Shown here: positions 30,351 through 38,802 of the stretch, piece after piece
Layout of the letters: the number at the start of each line of letters is the position of its first letter
How positions within the stretch are numbered: the stretch's first letter is position 1
Assembly: GCF_003462685.1 (NCBI RefSeq)
Contig: NZ_QRVE01000003.1
Location: forward strand, 72,114 to 136,113
Source of the DNA: Collinsella sp. AF23-4AC
GTDB lineage: Bacteria > Actinomycetota > Coriobacteriia > Coriobacteriales > Coriobacteriaceae
DNA length: 64,000 bases
Direction: 5' to 3'
Notes under the pieces: model-generated
Database searches by the model: none
Seen by the model: only the letters and a program-made list of their open reading frames with translations
What the model was told of the DNA's origin: nothing
Made by a program: the position numbers and the translations under genes

Positions 30351-31248
30351 TGTAAAGAAACGTGGCGGATTGGGACGTGGACTCAATGCTTTGGTCTCAG
30401 AGGCCGAGTATGAGACCGGTGGTTCGGCTGCATCTGCTTCAAATGCCGCATCTGAAACAAAACTACCTATTGAGGATATTGTTCCCAACCCTAACCAGCC
30501 GCGAATTCACTTTAACGAAACTGAACTTCGAGAGTTGAGTGAGTCAATCCAAGAACATGGCGTTTTGCAGCCGCTTTTGGTTCGAAAGCATGGAAACGGC
30601 TATGAGATCATCGCTGGTGAGCGTCGTTACCAGGCGTCAAAGCTTGCTGGTCTTGAGGAACTGCCTGTCATCATTAAGGAAGTTAATGATGAGGAGATGC
30701 TCGCTCTTGCTCTTATCGAGAATCTTCAGCGTTCTGATTTGAATCCCGTCGAAGAGGCGAAGGGTTATCGTCAGCTCATTGATGCTAGCGGTATGACACA
30801 AGAGGCGTTATCAAAGGCTGTCAGTAAGTCTCGTTCTGCAATTACAAATTCACTTCGTTTGCTAGATCTTCCCGAAGTCGTACAGCAGATGATTTTCGAG
30901 GGCAAGCTTACTGCTGGCCATGCGAGAGCGATTCTTGCAGTTCCATATGAAGATGCAAGGATTCGACTTGCTGAGAAGGTTGTTGCAGAAGGCCTTTCCG
31001 TTAGAGCGACAGAAAATCTTGCTCCGTTGTTTTCTGCCGGAGAGACACCTAAGACACCGAGGCCTGCAACGCCTCAGTCTTTTAAAAAGGCTGCGCGTGT
31101 ACTTCGTCAGGTATTTAATACCAACGTGCGCGTGAAGAGCTCGCGTGGAAAGAATAAGATTGAGATTGAGTTTAAAGACGAGGAAGAGCTCTCTCGTATT
31201 CTTGGTGAAATGATTCAGTTTGATCAAGGAGGCCAAGATGAGGAATAA
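30343..31248 (+). CDS. parB: Chromosome-partitioning protein ParB
   Basis: CTPase/DNA-binding protein loading onto parS. The N-terminal RGGLGRGLNALVSEAE start is followed by the ParB CTP-binding domain with GERRYQASKLAGLEELPVI. The central helix-turn-helix includes MTQEALSKAVSKSRSAITN. The C-terminal dimerisation domain completes 301 residues. GTG 30343 is translationally coupled with parA. Confidence 0.96.
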   Translation: MPSVKKRGGLGRGLNALVSEAEYETGGSAASASNAASETKLPIEDIVPNPNQPRIHFNETELRELSESIQEHGVLQPLLVRKHGNGYEIIAGERRYQASKLAGLEELPVIIKEVNDEEMLALALIENLQRSDLNPVEEAKGYRQLIDASGMTQEALSKAVSKSRSAITNSLRLLDLPEVVQQMIFEGKLTAGHARAILAVPYEDARIRLAEKVVAEGLSVRATENLAPLFSAGETPKTPRPATPQSFKKAARVLRQVFNTNVRVKSSRGKNKIEIEFKDEEELSRILGEMIQFDQGGQDEE

Positions 31249-31492
31249 GATTTTAACTGCGATTGCATTGGTGACGACTGTCGCGGCTGGTGCCTTTGCT
31301 GGCTATAAGATCGCGACAGACGATGAACTTCGAGGTCGTTTGCTTCGTGGTGCGTGGGATATTGTCGATACTTCCAAGAAGAAAATGGATGTTATGACAG
31401 AAGATGTTGCCATGCGCACTGCTCAGGTAACGAAAAATCCTAAGATTAATCAAGGTTGGGTTAGCAACCAATGGGAAAATGTAGGCTATTAG
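31238..31492 (+). CDS. Small YtxH-like membrane protein
   Basis: 84 residues. One N-terminal membrane helix (ILTAIALVTTVAAGAFAGYKI) is followed by a charged helical region with RLLRGAWDIVDTSKKKMD. It resembles YtxH-type small proteins, but the match is weak. ATG 31238 sits after AAGGAGGCC inside the end of parB and overlaps it by 11 nt. It is the last gene of the parAB operon; a terminator follows. Confidence 0.75.
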   Translation: MRNKILTAIALVTTVAAGAFAGYKIATDDELRGRLLRGAWDIVDTSKKKMDVMTEDVAMRTAQVTKNPKINQGWVSNQWENVGY

Positions 31493-31521
31493 GTACCTAA
31501 CAATTACCCTGCATATTTTGA

Positions 31522-31560
31522 GCGGCCCTTGTCTGATTCATGAGACAAAGGCCGCTTATT
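31522..31560 (+). terminator. Terminator after the parAB operon
   Basis: GCGGCCCTTGTCT (31522-31534) pairs with AGACAAAGGCCGC (31543-31555), one mismatch, followed by TTATTTTG. Confidence 0.85.
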
Positions 31561-31616
31561 TTGTCCGTAAAAAATGGGAAAGCTAGCAACGGTCCAAAAT
31601 TGAGGTCAATAAATGA

Positions 31617-31653
31617 AACGACCCCGCTTGCATATTCTGCAACCGGGGTCGTT
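31617..31653 (-). terminator. Terminator after rlmN
   Basis: AACGACCCCG (31617-31626) and CGGGGTCGTT (31644-31653) form a perfect 10-bp stem; on the minus strand it is followed by TTCATTTA. It faces the parAB terminator. Confidence 0.75.
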
Positions 31654-31655
31654 CA

Positions 31656-31671
31656 TGTTTCACATGAAACG
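31656..31671. promoter_or_regulatory. Near-perfect parS-like site
   Basis: TGTTTCACATGAAACG differs from the perfect parS in two positions (one central, one terminal). It lies between the rlmN terminator and stop. ParB may bind it weakly. Confidence 0.5.
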
Positions 31672-31689
31672 TTTTGGGGTGCGACTCCC

Positions 31690-32742
31690 CTATGCGTTCT
31701 TCTGAACTTTGAAGCGCTGCTTCAGCTGTCCGCAAGCGGCGTCAATATCGTTACCACGGGAGTTACGGATCGTGGTCTCGATGCCACGGGACTCAAGACG
31801 ACGCTGAAGATCCTCAACCTTATGAATCGGCGACGGCTTGAGCGGGCTGCCCTCGATGTCGTTAAGCTGAATGAGGTTAACGTGGCACAGCGTTCCCTCG
31901 CAGAAGTCGCAGAGCGCCTGCATCTCGGGATTCGTATCGTTGACGCCTTCGATCATGGCATACTCATAGGTCGGGCGGCGGCCAGTCTTCTCGGTGTAGA
32001 GCTGAAGCGCTTCGTGAAGGCGAAGCAGCGTGTACTTCTTAACACCGGGCATGAGCTTATTGCGCGTCGACTGGATGGCGGAATGCAGGGAAACGGCAAG
32101 CGTGAATTGCTCGGGGATGTCGGCAAATTTGCGAATACCGGGAATAACGCCGCTGGTAGAGACGGTGAGGTGACGAGCGCCGATACCGATGCCGTCGGGG
32201 TCGTTGAGGATTCGCAGCGCCTTGAGAACCTCGTCGTAGTTGGCAAACGGCTCGCCCTGGCCCATGAAGACAACGCTCGTGGCGCGCTCGCCAAAGTCGT
32301 TGGATACATGAAGTACCTGGTCGACGATCTCTTGAGCTGTCAGAGAACGCTTAAGGCCGTTGAGACCGGTAGCGCAAAAGGCGCAGCCCATGCCACAGCC
32401 TGCCTGGGTGGAAACGCAGACGGAAAGCTTGTTTCGACGGGGCATACCGACGGTCTCGACGGAAATGCCGTCGTGGTACTCGAGCAGATACTTGCGAGAG
32501 CCATCTTTGGAAACCTGCTTGGTGAGTTCGGTCGGCGTATCAAAGGCAAACGCCTCTTTAAGCTGTTCGCGGAAAGCCTTGGGAAGGTTGGTCATATCGT
32601 CAAACGAACAAACGTTCTTCTCAAAGACCCACTCGATGAGTTGCTTGGCGCGGAAGGCGGGCTGGCCAAGTTCGGCCACGAGCTCGCGAATATCGTTTTG
32701 GCTCAAGTCGCGAATGTCCTGAGATTTAGTCCTGGGATTCAT
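31690..32742 (-). CDS. rlmN: 23S rRNA A2503 / tRNA A37 C2-methyltransferase RlmN
   Basis: Radical-SAM methyltransferase. The CxxxCxxC cluster is in QAGCGMGCAFCATG, with FMGQGEPFANYDEV and the catalytic Cys near the C-terminus. 350 residues is normal. ATG 32742 is preceded by GAAAGG. It converges on the parAB operon, with a terminator for each. It is divergent from ddl. Confidence 0.96.
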   Translation of the reverse strand: MNPRTKSQDIRDLSQNDIRELVAELGQPAFRAKQLIEWVFEKNVCSFDDMTNLPKAFREQLKEAFAFDTPTELTKQVSKDGSRKYLLEYHDGISVETVGMPRRNKLSVCVSTQAGCGMGCAFCATGLNGLKRSLTAQEIVDQVLHVSNDFGERATSVVFMGQGEPFANYDEVLKALRILNDPDGIGIGARHLTVSTSGVIPGIRKFADIPEQFTLAVSLHSAIQSTRNKLMPGVKKYTLLRLHEALQLYTEKTGRRPTYEYAMIEGVNDTNPEMQALCDFCEGTLCHVNLIQLNDIEGSPLKPSPIHKVEDLQRRLESRGIETTIRNSRGNDIDAACGQLKQRFKVQKNA

Positions 32743-32827
32743 GGAAGCCTTTCGATTTTGGGGAAACGTAGAGGGTATCGCTACAATATGGTATCAGCTG
32801 CAGAAATTATAGAGGAGGAGTCTGCCC

Positions 32828-33793
32828 ATGCCGGGTAAAAGCCTAGAGAACATGCACGTAGCGGTCTTGGCGGGCGGTCATTCCGCTGAGCGCGAGATCT
32901 CGCTCAATTCGGGAAAGAACGTCGTGGTGGCACTGAAGGAAGCCGGCTACACCTCGGTGGAGCTGCTCGACACGGCTGCCGATGACTTTATGGTAACCAT
33001 GGCGACCGGCGGTTTCGACGTGGCATTTATCGCCATGCACGGCGCCGGCGGTGAGGATGGCGCCATGCAGGGCGCCATGGAGACCCTGGGTATCCCCTAC
33101 ACGGCCTCGGGCGTGCTTGCCAGCGCCTGCGGTGCCGACAAGGAGGTCTCTAAGCTCCTGTACGCCAAGGCGGGCATTCCCATTGCCCCCGGCATCGCGC
33201 TCGAGGTGGGCGATGAAGTCGATATCGATCATATCGTCGAGGTTTGTGGCGAGCGCTGCTTTGTGAAGCCGGCCGTCAACGGTTCCAGCTATGGCATTTC
33301 CCTGGTCCATGAGCCCTCCGAGCTACCCGCGGCAATCGCCAAGGCGTTTGAGTACGGCGACAAAGTGCTGGTCGAGAAGTGCATCGAGGGTACCGAGATC
33401 ACCGTTGGCGTATACGGCGAGGATGACGTGCGCGCCCTGCCGATTGTCGAGATCCGTAAGCCCGAGGACTGCGAGTTCTACGATCTGGACGTGAAATATG
33501 TCGACCCTACGGACATCCATCGCATTCCGGCGCAGATTTCACCCGAGAACTACGCTCGTGCCCAGGAGCTTGCCTGTGCCGCTCACAAGGCGCTCGGTTG
33601 CCTGGGTATCTCGCGCAGCGATTTTATCGTGAGCGAAGACGGCCCCGTTATCCTCGAGACCAATACCATTCCCGGTATGACCGATACGTCGCTGTATCCG
33701 GATGAGATCCGCCACACCGACGACATGACGTTCCCGCAGGTCTGTGACAGCCTGATCCGTATGGGTCTTCGTCGAGCGGGCATTGCATGCTAA
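32828..33793 (+). CDS. ddl: D-alanine-D-alanine ligase
   Basis: ATP-grasp ligase making D-Ala-D-Ala for peptidoglycan. N-terminal VLAGGHSAEREISLNSGKNV, the ATP segment CFVKPAVNGSSYGIS, and DGPVILETNTIPGMTDTS near the C-terminus fit the family. 321 residues. ATG 32828 follows AGAGGAGG. The sequence is of the ordinary Ddl type, not obviously VanA-like. Its stop overlaps the start of the next gene, so the two are co-transcribed. Confidence 0.95.
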   Translation: MPGKSLENMHVAVLAGGHSAEREISLNSGKNVVVALKEAGYTSVELLDTAADDFMVTMATGGFDVAFIAMHGAGGEDGAMQGAMETLGIPYTASGVLASACGADKEVSKLLYAKAGIPIAPGIALEVGDEVDIDHIVEVCGERCFVKPAVNGSSYGISLVHEPSELPAAIAKAFEYGDKVLVEKCIEGTEITVGVYGEDDVRALPIVEIRKPEDCEFYDLDVKYVDPTDIHRIPAQISPENYARAQELACAAHKALGCLGISRSDFIVSEDGPVILETNTIPGMTDTSLYPDEIRHTDDMTFPQVCDSLIRMGLRRAGIAC

Positions 33794-36681
33794 TCGAGGA
33801 CGCGGTTTCGTCAGGAACGCCGCAGTTTGTCATCGACTCCTATGCCACGCTTGCCGAACGCGCCAAAACGCAGTCCTTCGGCCTTATCGAGGAAGATGTG
33901 ATTGTCCTCGATACCGAGACCACGGGTCTTTCGGTGCAGGACAATGAGCTGATCGAGATCTCGGCGGCCCGTCTTTCGGGCCGCGAGGTCGTCGACCGCT
34001 TCGATACCTTCGTGCATCCCAAACAGCTGATTCCCGCCGAGATTACCGAGCTCACGAGCATTACAAATGCCGATGTGGCAGATGCTCCGTCGGCCGTTGA
34101 GGCCGTCGCCGCTCTCGCCGATTTTGTCGGTGGTTGCCCGGTGATCGCACATAACGCCACGTTCGACCGCTCGTTTATCGAGTCGGTCAAAGGCGGCGTC
34201 AACGTGAGCGATATTTGGATCGATTCGCTGGCGCTGTCGCGCATCGCGCTTCCGCGCCTGGCCTCGCACAAGCTGTCTTTTATGGCCGATCTGTTTGGCT
34301 GCGACTCGGTATCACACCGTGCCAATGCCGACGTCGACGCCCTGTGTGGCGTATGGCGCGTGTTGCTCGTGGCGCTCACCGACTTGCCCCAGGGCCTCAT
34401 GGCGCGCCTAGCCGACATGCATCCGGACGTGCCTTGGTCCTATCGTCCTATCTTCTCATTCTTGGCAAGGCAGAACCCTGGTTCTATCTTCTCTCTCAGC
34501 GCCGCTCGTGCTGACGTTCTCAAGGCCGATCGCGCCGACGATCGGGTGGACGCCGATGAGCTGCCGGTTCTCAAGATGCCGAGTCGTGAGGAGATCGAGG
34601 CAGACTATGCGCCAGGTGGCCTTGTCAATCGCATGTATCCCACCTACGAGCCGCGTGATGAGCAGATCGCGATGGCGCTCGAGGTCCGCGATGCGCTGGT
34701 CACGGGCACTCATCGAGTAATTGAGGCAGGCACGGGCGTCGGCAAATCGATGGCCTATCTGGTGCCTTTTGCCGAGGCAGCACGCCGTAACAACATCACG
34801 GTAGGTATTGCGACCAAATCGAACAATCTTGCCGACCAGCTCATGTACCATGAGCTGCCAAAACTTGCCGAGCAACTGGACGGTGGTCTGTCATTTTGCG
34901 CTCTCAAGGGGTATGACCACTATCCGTGCCTGCGCAAGCTCGAGCGCATGAGCCGCGGCCAGGTCGAGATTACCACCAAGCGCGATCCGGCGGACACGCT
35001 CACGGCGGTCGCGGTCATTATGGCGTACGTCTGCCAATCAGCCGATGGCGACCTCGACTCGCTCGGCATTCGGTGGCGCAGTGTCAACCGTCCCGACTTT
35101 ACGACGGCCTCGCGCGAGTGTGCTCGTCGCCTCTGCCCGTTTTTCCCTGATAAATGTTTGGTCCACGGCGCTCGCCGTCGTGCGGCGCATGCCGATGTGG
35201 TGGTCACCAACCATTCCCTGCTGTTCCGCAACGTCGCGGCCGAGGGCAGGATTTTGCCTCCGATTCGTCATTGGGTAATCGACGAGGCCCATTCCATCGA
35301 GCGCGAGGCGCGCTGTCAGTGGGCGCGTGTGGTGTCGGCGGACGAATCGCGCGTTCTGTTTGAGCGTCTGGGTGGCTCGAGCACCGGCGCGCTAAGCCAG
35401 GTTTCCCGTGATTTGGCAACCTCCGAGGGCTCTACGCTCTATCTGGGCCTTACTGCCAAGGCGACGTCGACGGTTGCGCGCGCGAGAATGGCGATCGCCG
35501 GCGTGTTCGATGGCGTTCGCGAGCTCGGCCGCCGTGCGCGTGGGGGTTATGACAATGCCAATCTATGGATTGGCCCCGAGCTGCGCGAATCTGACGACTG
35601 GCATGATTTCTTACAGTCGGCCTACACTGGCATCGACGCATTGGAACAAGCTGACAAGAGCGTCGACGCGCTGGTGCAAGCCGTCGCCGCCGACAAGCCA
35701 GAGGTTGTTGTCGACCTGGGTGATATCTCGCGCCGCCTGCACGAGCTGGCCGAGAACCTAAAACTCATCATTGATGGTACCGATGAACACTACGTGTATT
35801 CGCTGCAGGTCAATCGCAGGCTGCGTGCCGGCGGAGAGTCAATGACCGCAGAGCGCATCGACATTGGCGAGGCCTTGGCAACCGAGTGGCTGCCCGAGGT
35901 TCACACGGCTATCTTTGCCTCGGCGACCATGACGGTGTCCAAAAGCTTTGAGCACTTTAACCATGCGGTCGGCCTTGATCGCATCGGTGCTTCAACGTCG
36001 TCATCGCTGCACTTGGATTCGAGCTACGACTTCGATTCGAACATGGCTGTAGTCGTTGCGGGCGATATCCCCGATCCGCGCGATCGTGAGAGCTATCTTA
36101 CGGCGCTCGAGCGCGTACTGGTCGACGCCCATCTTGCCATGGGCGGATCGGTGCTCACGTTGTTCACCAATCGGCGCGACATGGAGGACCTATACGCCCG
36201 CGTTGAGCCCAAGATGGCCCGTGCGGGTCTGGAGCTCAACTGCCAGCAGCGCAACTCATCTCCTCGTCGCCTGCGCGACCGGTTTATCAACGAACCGACC
36301 TCGTCGCTTTTTGCGCTCAAGGCCTTCTGGGAGGGGTTTGATGCCAGCGGCGAGACGCTGCGCTGCGTCATCATTCCCAAGTTGCCGTTCTCGAGCCCCA
36401 CGGACCCGCTCTCGTGCGAGCGCAACCTGCGCGAAGACCGCGCATGGGCGCGCTATTCGCTGCCCGAGGCGGTGCTCGAGGTTAAGCAGGCCGCGGGGCG
36501 TTTGATTCGCTCGTCGACCGATAGCGGCGTGCTGATCTTGGCGGATCCTCGCCTGGTGACGAAGGGCTATGGCAAGAAGTTCTTAACGTCGCTGCCCACG
36601 AGCTCCTACCAGCGCATCGAATCGGCGCAGATCGGGCACTATCTACAGCTGTGGCGCGCACGCCACGAGCGGCGGCGCTAA
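33787..36681 (+). CDS. DnaQ-type exonuclease fused to DinG-family helicase
   Basis: 964 residues. Residues about 35-200 are a DEDD exonuclease (LDTETTG with Asp42/Glu44; VIAHNATFDRSF). Then a superfamily 2 helicase of the XPD/DinG type: EAGTGVGKSMAYLVP (about 312-326), Cys-rich region with RECARRLCPFFPDKC that may hold an Fe-S cluster, VIDEAHSIE, and the motif VI end QAAGRLIRS. This fusion is seen in many Gram-positives and probably works in repair and replication restart. It overlaps ddl by 7 nt and ends on top of the stop codon of the convergent WYL gene, with no terminator. Confidence 0.92.
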   Translation: MLIEDAVSSGTPQFVIDSYATLAERAKTQSFGLIEEDVIVLDTETTGLSVQDNELIEISAARLSGREVVDRFDTFVHPKQLIPAEITELTSITNADVADAPSAVEAVAALADFVGGCPVIAHNATFDRSFIESVKGGVNVSDIWIDSLALSRIALPRLASHKLSFMADLFGCDSVSHRANADVDALCGVWRVLLVALTDLPQGLMARLADMHPDVPWSYRPIFSFLARQNPGSIFSLSAARADVLKADRADDRVDADELPVLKMPSREEIEADYAPGGLVNRMYPTYEPRDEQIAMALEVRDALVTGTHRVIEAGTGVGKSMAYLVPFAEAARRNNITVGIATKSNNLADQLMYHELPKLAEQLDGGLSFCALKGYDHYPCLRKLERMSRGQVEITTKRDPADTLTAVAVIMAYVCQSADGDLDSLGIRWRSVNRPDFTTASRECARRLCPFFPDKCLVHGARRRAAHADVVVTNHSLLFRNVAAEGRILPPIRHWVIDEAHSIEREARCQWARVVSADESRVLFERLGGSSTGALSQVSRDLATSEGSTLYLGLTAKATSTVARARMAIAGVFDGVRELGRRARGGYDNANLWIGPELRESDDWHDFLQSAYTGIDALEQADKSVDALVQAVAADKPEVVVDLGDISRRLHELAENLKLIIDGTDEHYVYSLQVNRRLRAGGESMTAERIDIGEALATEWLPEVHTAIFASATMTVSKSFEHFNHAVGLDRIGASTSSSLHLDSSYDFDSNMAVVVAGDIPDPRDRESYLTALERVLVDAHLAMGGSVLTLFTNRRDMEDLYARVEPKMARAGLELNCQQRNSSPRRLRDRFINEPTSSLFALKAFWEGFDASGETLRCVIIPKLPFSSPTDPLSCERNLREDRAWARYSLPEAVLEVKQAAGRLIRSSTDSGVLILADPRLVTKGYGKKFLTSLPTSSYQRIESAQIGHYLQLWRARHERRR

Positions 36682-37595
36682 AGCGGACAGACGAGAGTTT
36701 TTGCCATATCGCACAGACGCTTTGACAGGGTGGGGTCATCCAAGATGCGGATGGCTCCGCCCGCTGCGATTATCTGGCTCAGTAGCCAACGCTCGGAGCC
36801 GTAATGCACGGTTACCGTTGCCATGTCTGCCCCGCTGCGCTCGATGAGGGTGATGCCGGCCCAGTCCAGATGCTCCGCCATATCGAATGGCATCAAGAGC
36901 TTTGCGCTACGCTGCGTCCGGGCAAGGGAATCGTGGAGGGATGCGACGTCCGGTGCGTGAGGCACGACGGAGTCTTCCGTCAAGGCGAGTCCCTCGATTT
37001 TATCCATGCGATAGGTGCGCTGCTCATCGACCGCGATGTCCCAGGCAATCAGATATGTTTGGTCGCCGTTTGCCGTAATGCGCAAGGGGTCGACCAGACG
37101 CTCGCGTGGCCGCGCATCGTCCATCGAGCGATACGAGATACGACAGCGAACGCCGTCCTGAATGGCGCAGCTCAGCTGCTGCCAGTGCGACCCGTGGTTG
37201 ACGGTGTCAAAGACGTGCTGGTTATAGCCGAGCTCTTCGGGTAGAAGAGCATGTCGAATTCGAGCCGCCGCCTGGGGCTCGATCCCCAACGATTCAAGTT
37301 CGTGGTTGAGCACAGCGCCCTCGGCGGCACTCAGGCGCAGCGGTAGTACACGCCCGGCGTCACCGGTGAGGACCACGCGCTCGCCGTGGCATTCGCAGAT
37401 GATACGCGCACCCGATTCTCGGTCCGCGAGCGTCGAGACGATCTCGAGAATCTCGTCGAGCGACGCCCCCGTGATGTCAAAGCGACTGCAAATCTCGGTT
37501 CGTGTCATGCCGCTCTCGCCGGCGGCGTAGAGGGCCTCCATGATGTCGATGGCGCGCGAGAGCCTCTGCTCGCTGGTGAGTTTACGCACGGGCAT
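36678..37595 (-). CDS. WYL-domain transcriptional regulator (PafC-like member of pair)
   Basis: 305 residues. An N-terminal winged-helix region (SEQRLSRAIDIMEALYAAG) is followed by the WYL domain at about 140-225, with CRISYRSMDDARPRERLVDP and YLIAWDIAVDEQRTYRMDKI, and a C-terminal WCX-like part. ATG 37595 is chosen; a TTG at 37616 is possible. It overlaps the next WYL gene by 14 nt. In mycobacteria, two adjacent WYL regulators (PafB/PafC) activate a LexA-independent DNA-damage response; the arrangement here and the nearby helicase suggest a similar role, which is inferred. Confidence 0.85.
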   Translation of the reverse strand: MPVRKLTSEQRLSRAIDIMEALYAAGESGMTRTEICSRFDITGASLDEILEIVSTLADRESGARIICECHGERVVLTGDAGRVLPLRLSAAEGAVLNHELESLGIEPQAAARIRHALLPEELGYNQHVFDTVNHGSHWQQLSCAIQDGVRCRISYRSMDDARPRERLVDPLRITANGDQTYLIAWDIAVDEQRTYRMDKIEGLALTEDSVVPHAPDVASLHDSLARTQRSAKLLMPFDMAEHLDWAGITLIERSGADMATVTVHYGSERWLLSQIIAAGGAIRILDDPTLSKRLCDMAKTLVCPL

Positions 37596-38604
37596 GCTCG
37601 TGCACCGTCCTTTCAATGAGGTGGTTCCACGCCTGCTTGAGCGATTTGGGGGCCATGGGCCTCATGCCGTCCATGGCGTGGGCCATGCAAAATGAGGCGG
37701 CGGCTTCAAGATCGCGCACGTCAACGGTCCAAGTCCATCCCGAATCGGTGTGTGCGAGCTCACCTCGCCCGCGCGTGAGGCCGTTGATCATATCGATCTG
37801 CGTCTGCGGGGCGAACGAGAACGTAGCCGCAACGGGCGGGCGGTCGGCAAAATCGAATTCAAAGAACAGGTAGTCGTTGAGATTGAAGTCTGCAGGGATG
37901 GCGTAGGCCTTCGAAGGACGCCAAGCGCGAACGATACGGTCGCAGCGGAATGTCCTGATGTCGTCGGTGGCATTGTCGAGGCCGCAGAAGTACGCAACGC
38001 CCTCGCGCTCGAACATGCCGTAGACGCAGACGGTACGCTCTTTCTGCTCACCGCGTCCGTTCTGATATAAAAATCGCAGTGCGCATCGCTCGGCAAAGGC
38101 GCTCCATACCGCATCGACGGTGGGAGAGCGGCGGATCGGTGCTTCGTCCGCCGTCGTCCTGCCGGTGAGGTAGGCAATCTTGGAACGAATATCGGCAAGC
38201 GGCGCGGCAAAAGTGGATGAGCCGGCCGCTATTGTCTGGTCGATAGCGTTGAGCAGGATATCGGCGTCGTCTGCGGTGATGAGGCCGCCTGCCGCAAACG
38301 TGTGCTCGCGGTCGATTGTCCATGAGCTTTCCTCGGTCTCCTGCGCGCCGGCGGGGCGAACCTCCTTGATTAAGATGCCGCGTTCGAGCAGTTTGTCACG
38401 ATCGCGCCGAAACTTGCGCTTATCCGAGTCGATATTGCCCGAGCCATATCCCAGGTCAGAATCCAAGACGATCTGCTCGGTCGTCAGCGGTTCGGGGGAG
38501 CTGTTGAGCACAAAGAAAAGATTGAGGATGCGCTGAGCCGTTTTATCGAAACTGGGCTCCGAATTCCCCTTTTTAATTGTCGCGGTCGCGTCGCTTGCCG
38601 TCAT
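37582..38604 (-). CDS. WYL-domain transcriptional regulator (PafB-like member of pair)
   Basis: 340 residues. The N-terminal helix-turn-helix (AQRILNLFFVLNSSPEPLTTEQI) is followed by a WYL core CALRFLYQNGRGEQKERTV and YFCGLDNATDDIRTFRCDRI. It is upstream of the second WYL gene with overlapping ends, so both come from one transcript. Starts at ATG 38604, where the reverse strand has a moderate site. The 38605-38802 gap upstream is shared with the divergent M28-like gene. Confidence 0.85.
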   Translation of the reverse strand: MTASDATATIKKGNSEPSFDKTAQRILNLFFVLNSSPEPLTTEQIVLDSDLGYGSGNIDSDKRKFRRDRDKLLERGILIKEVRPAGAQETEESSWTIDREHTFAAGGLITADDADILLNAIDQTIAAGSSTFAAPLADIRSKIAYLTGRTTADEAPIRRSPTVDAVWSAFAERCALRFLYQNGRGEQKERTVCVYGMFEREGVAYFCGLDNATDDIRTFRCDRIVRAWRPSKAYAIPADFNLNDYLFFEFDFADRPPVAATFSFAPQTQIDMINGLTRGRGELAHTDSGWTWTVDVRDLEAAASFCMAHAMDGMRPMAPKSLKQAWNHLIERTVHEHARA

Positions 38605-38802
38605 AGAGTCCTCGCATGAGAAGGTGGTTTGCTGCCATGATTTTAGTCCGATATGGAGATTAGGCTATATCCTTGTCCGCTCGGGGCGTTAAGATGGCCC
38701 GAATTCGGTCGTTTGCGCTCGCTCGGGGTATACTTTCGACTATATACGGTTCTAATGTGCATGCATTGGGCCTATTTGTCGGATTATGGATGTGGAGCGC
38801 AC

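Noticed and set aside
32828..33793. Vancomycin-resistance ligase (D-Ala-D-Lac)
   Set aside because: No vanH or vanX neighbours; the sequence reads as a housekeeping Ddl with an exonuclease-helicase partner.
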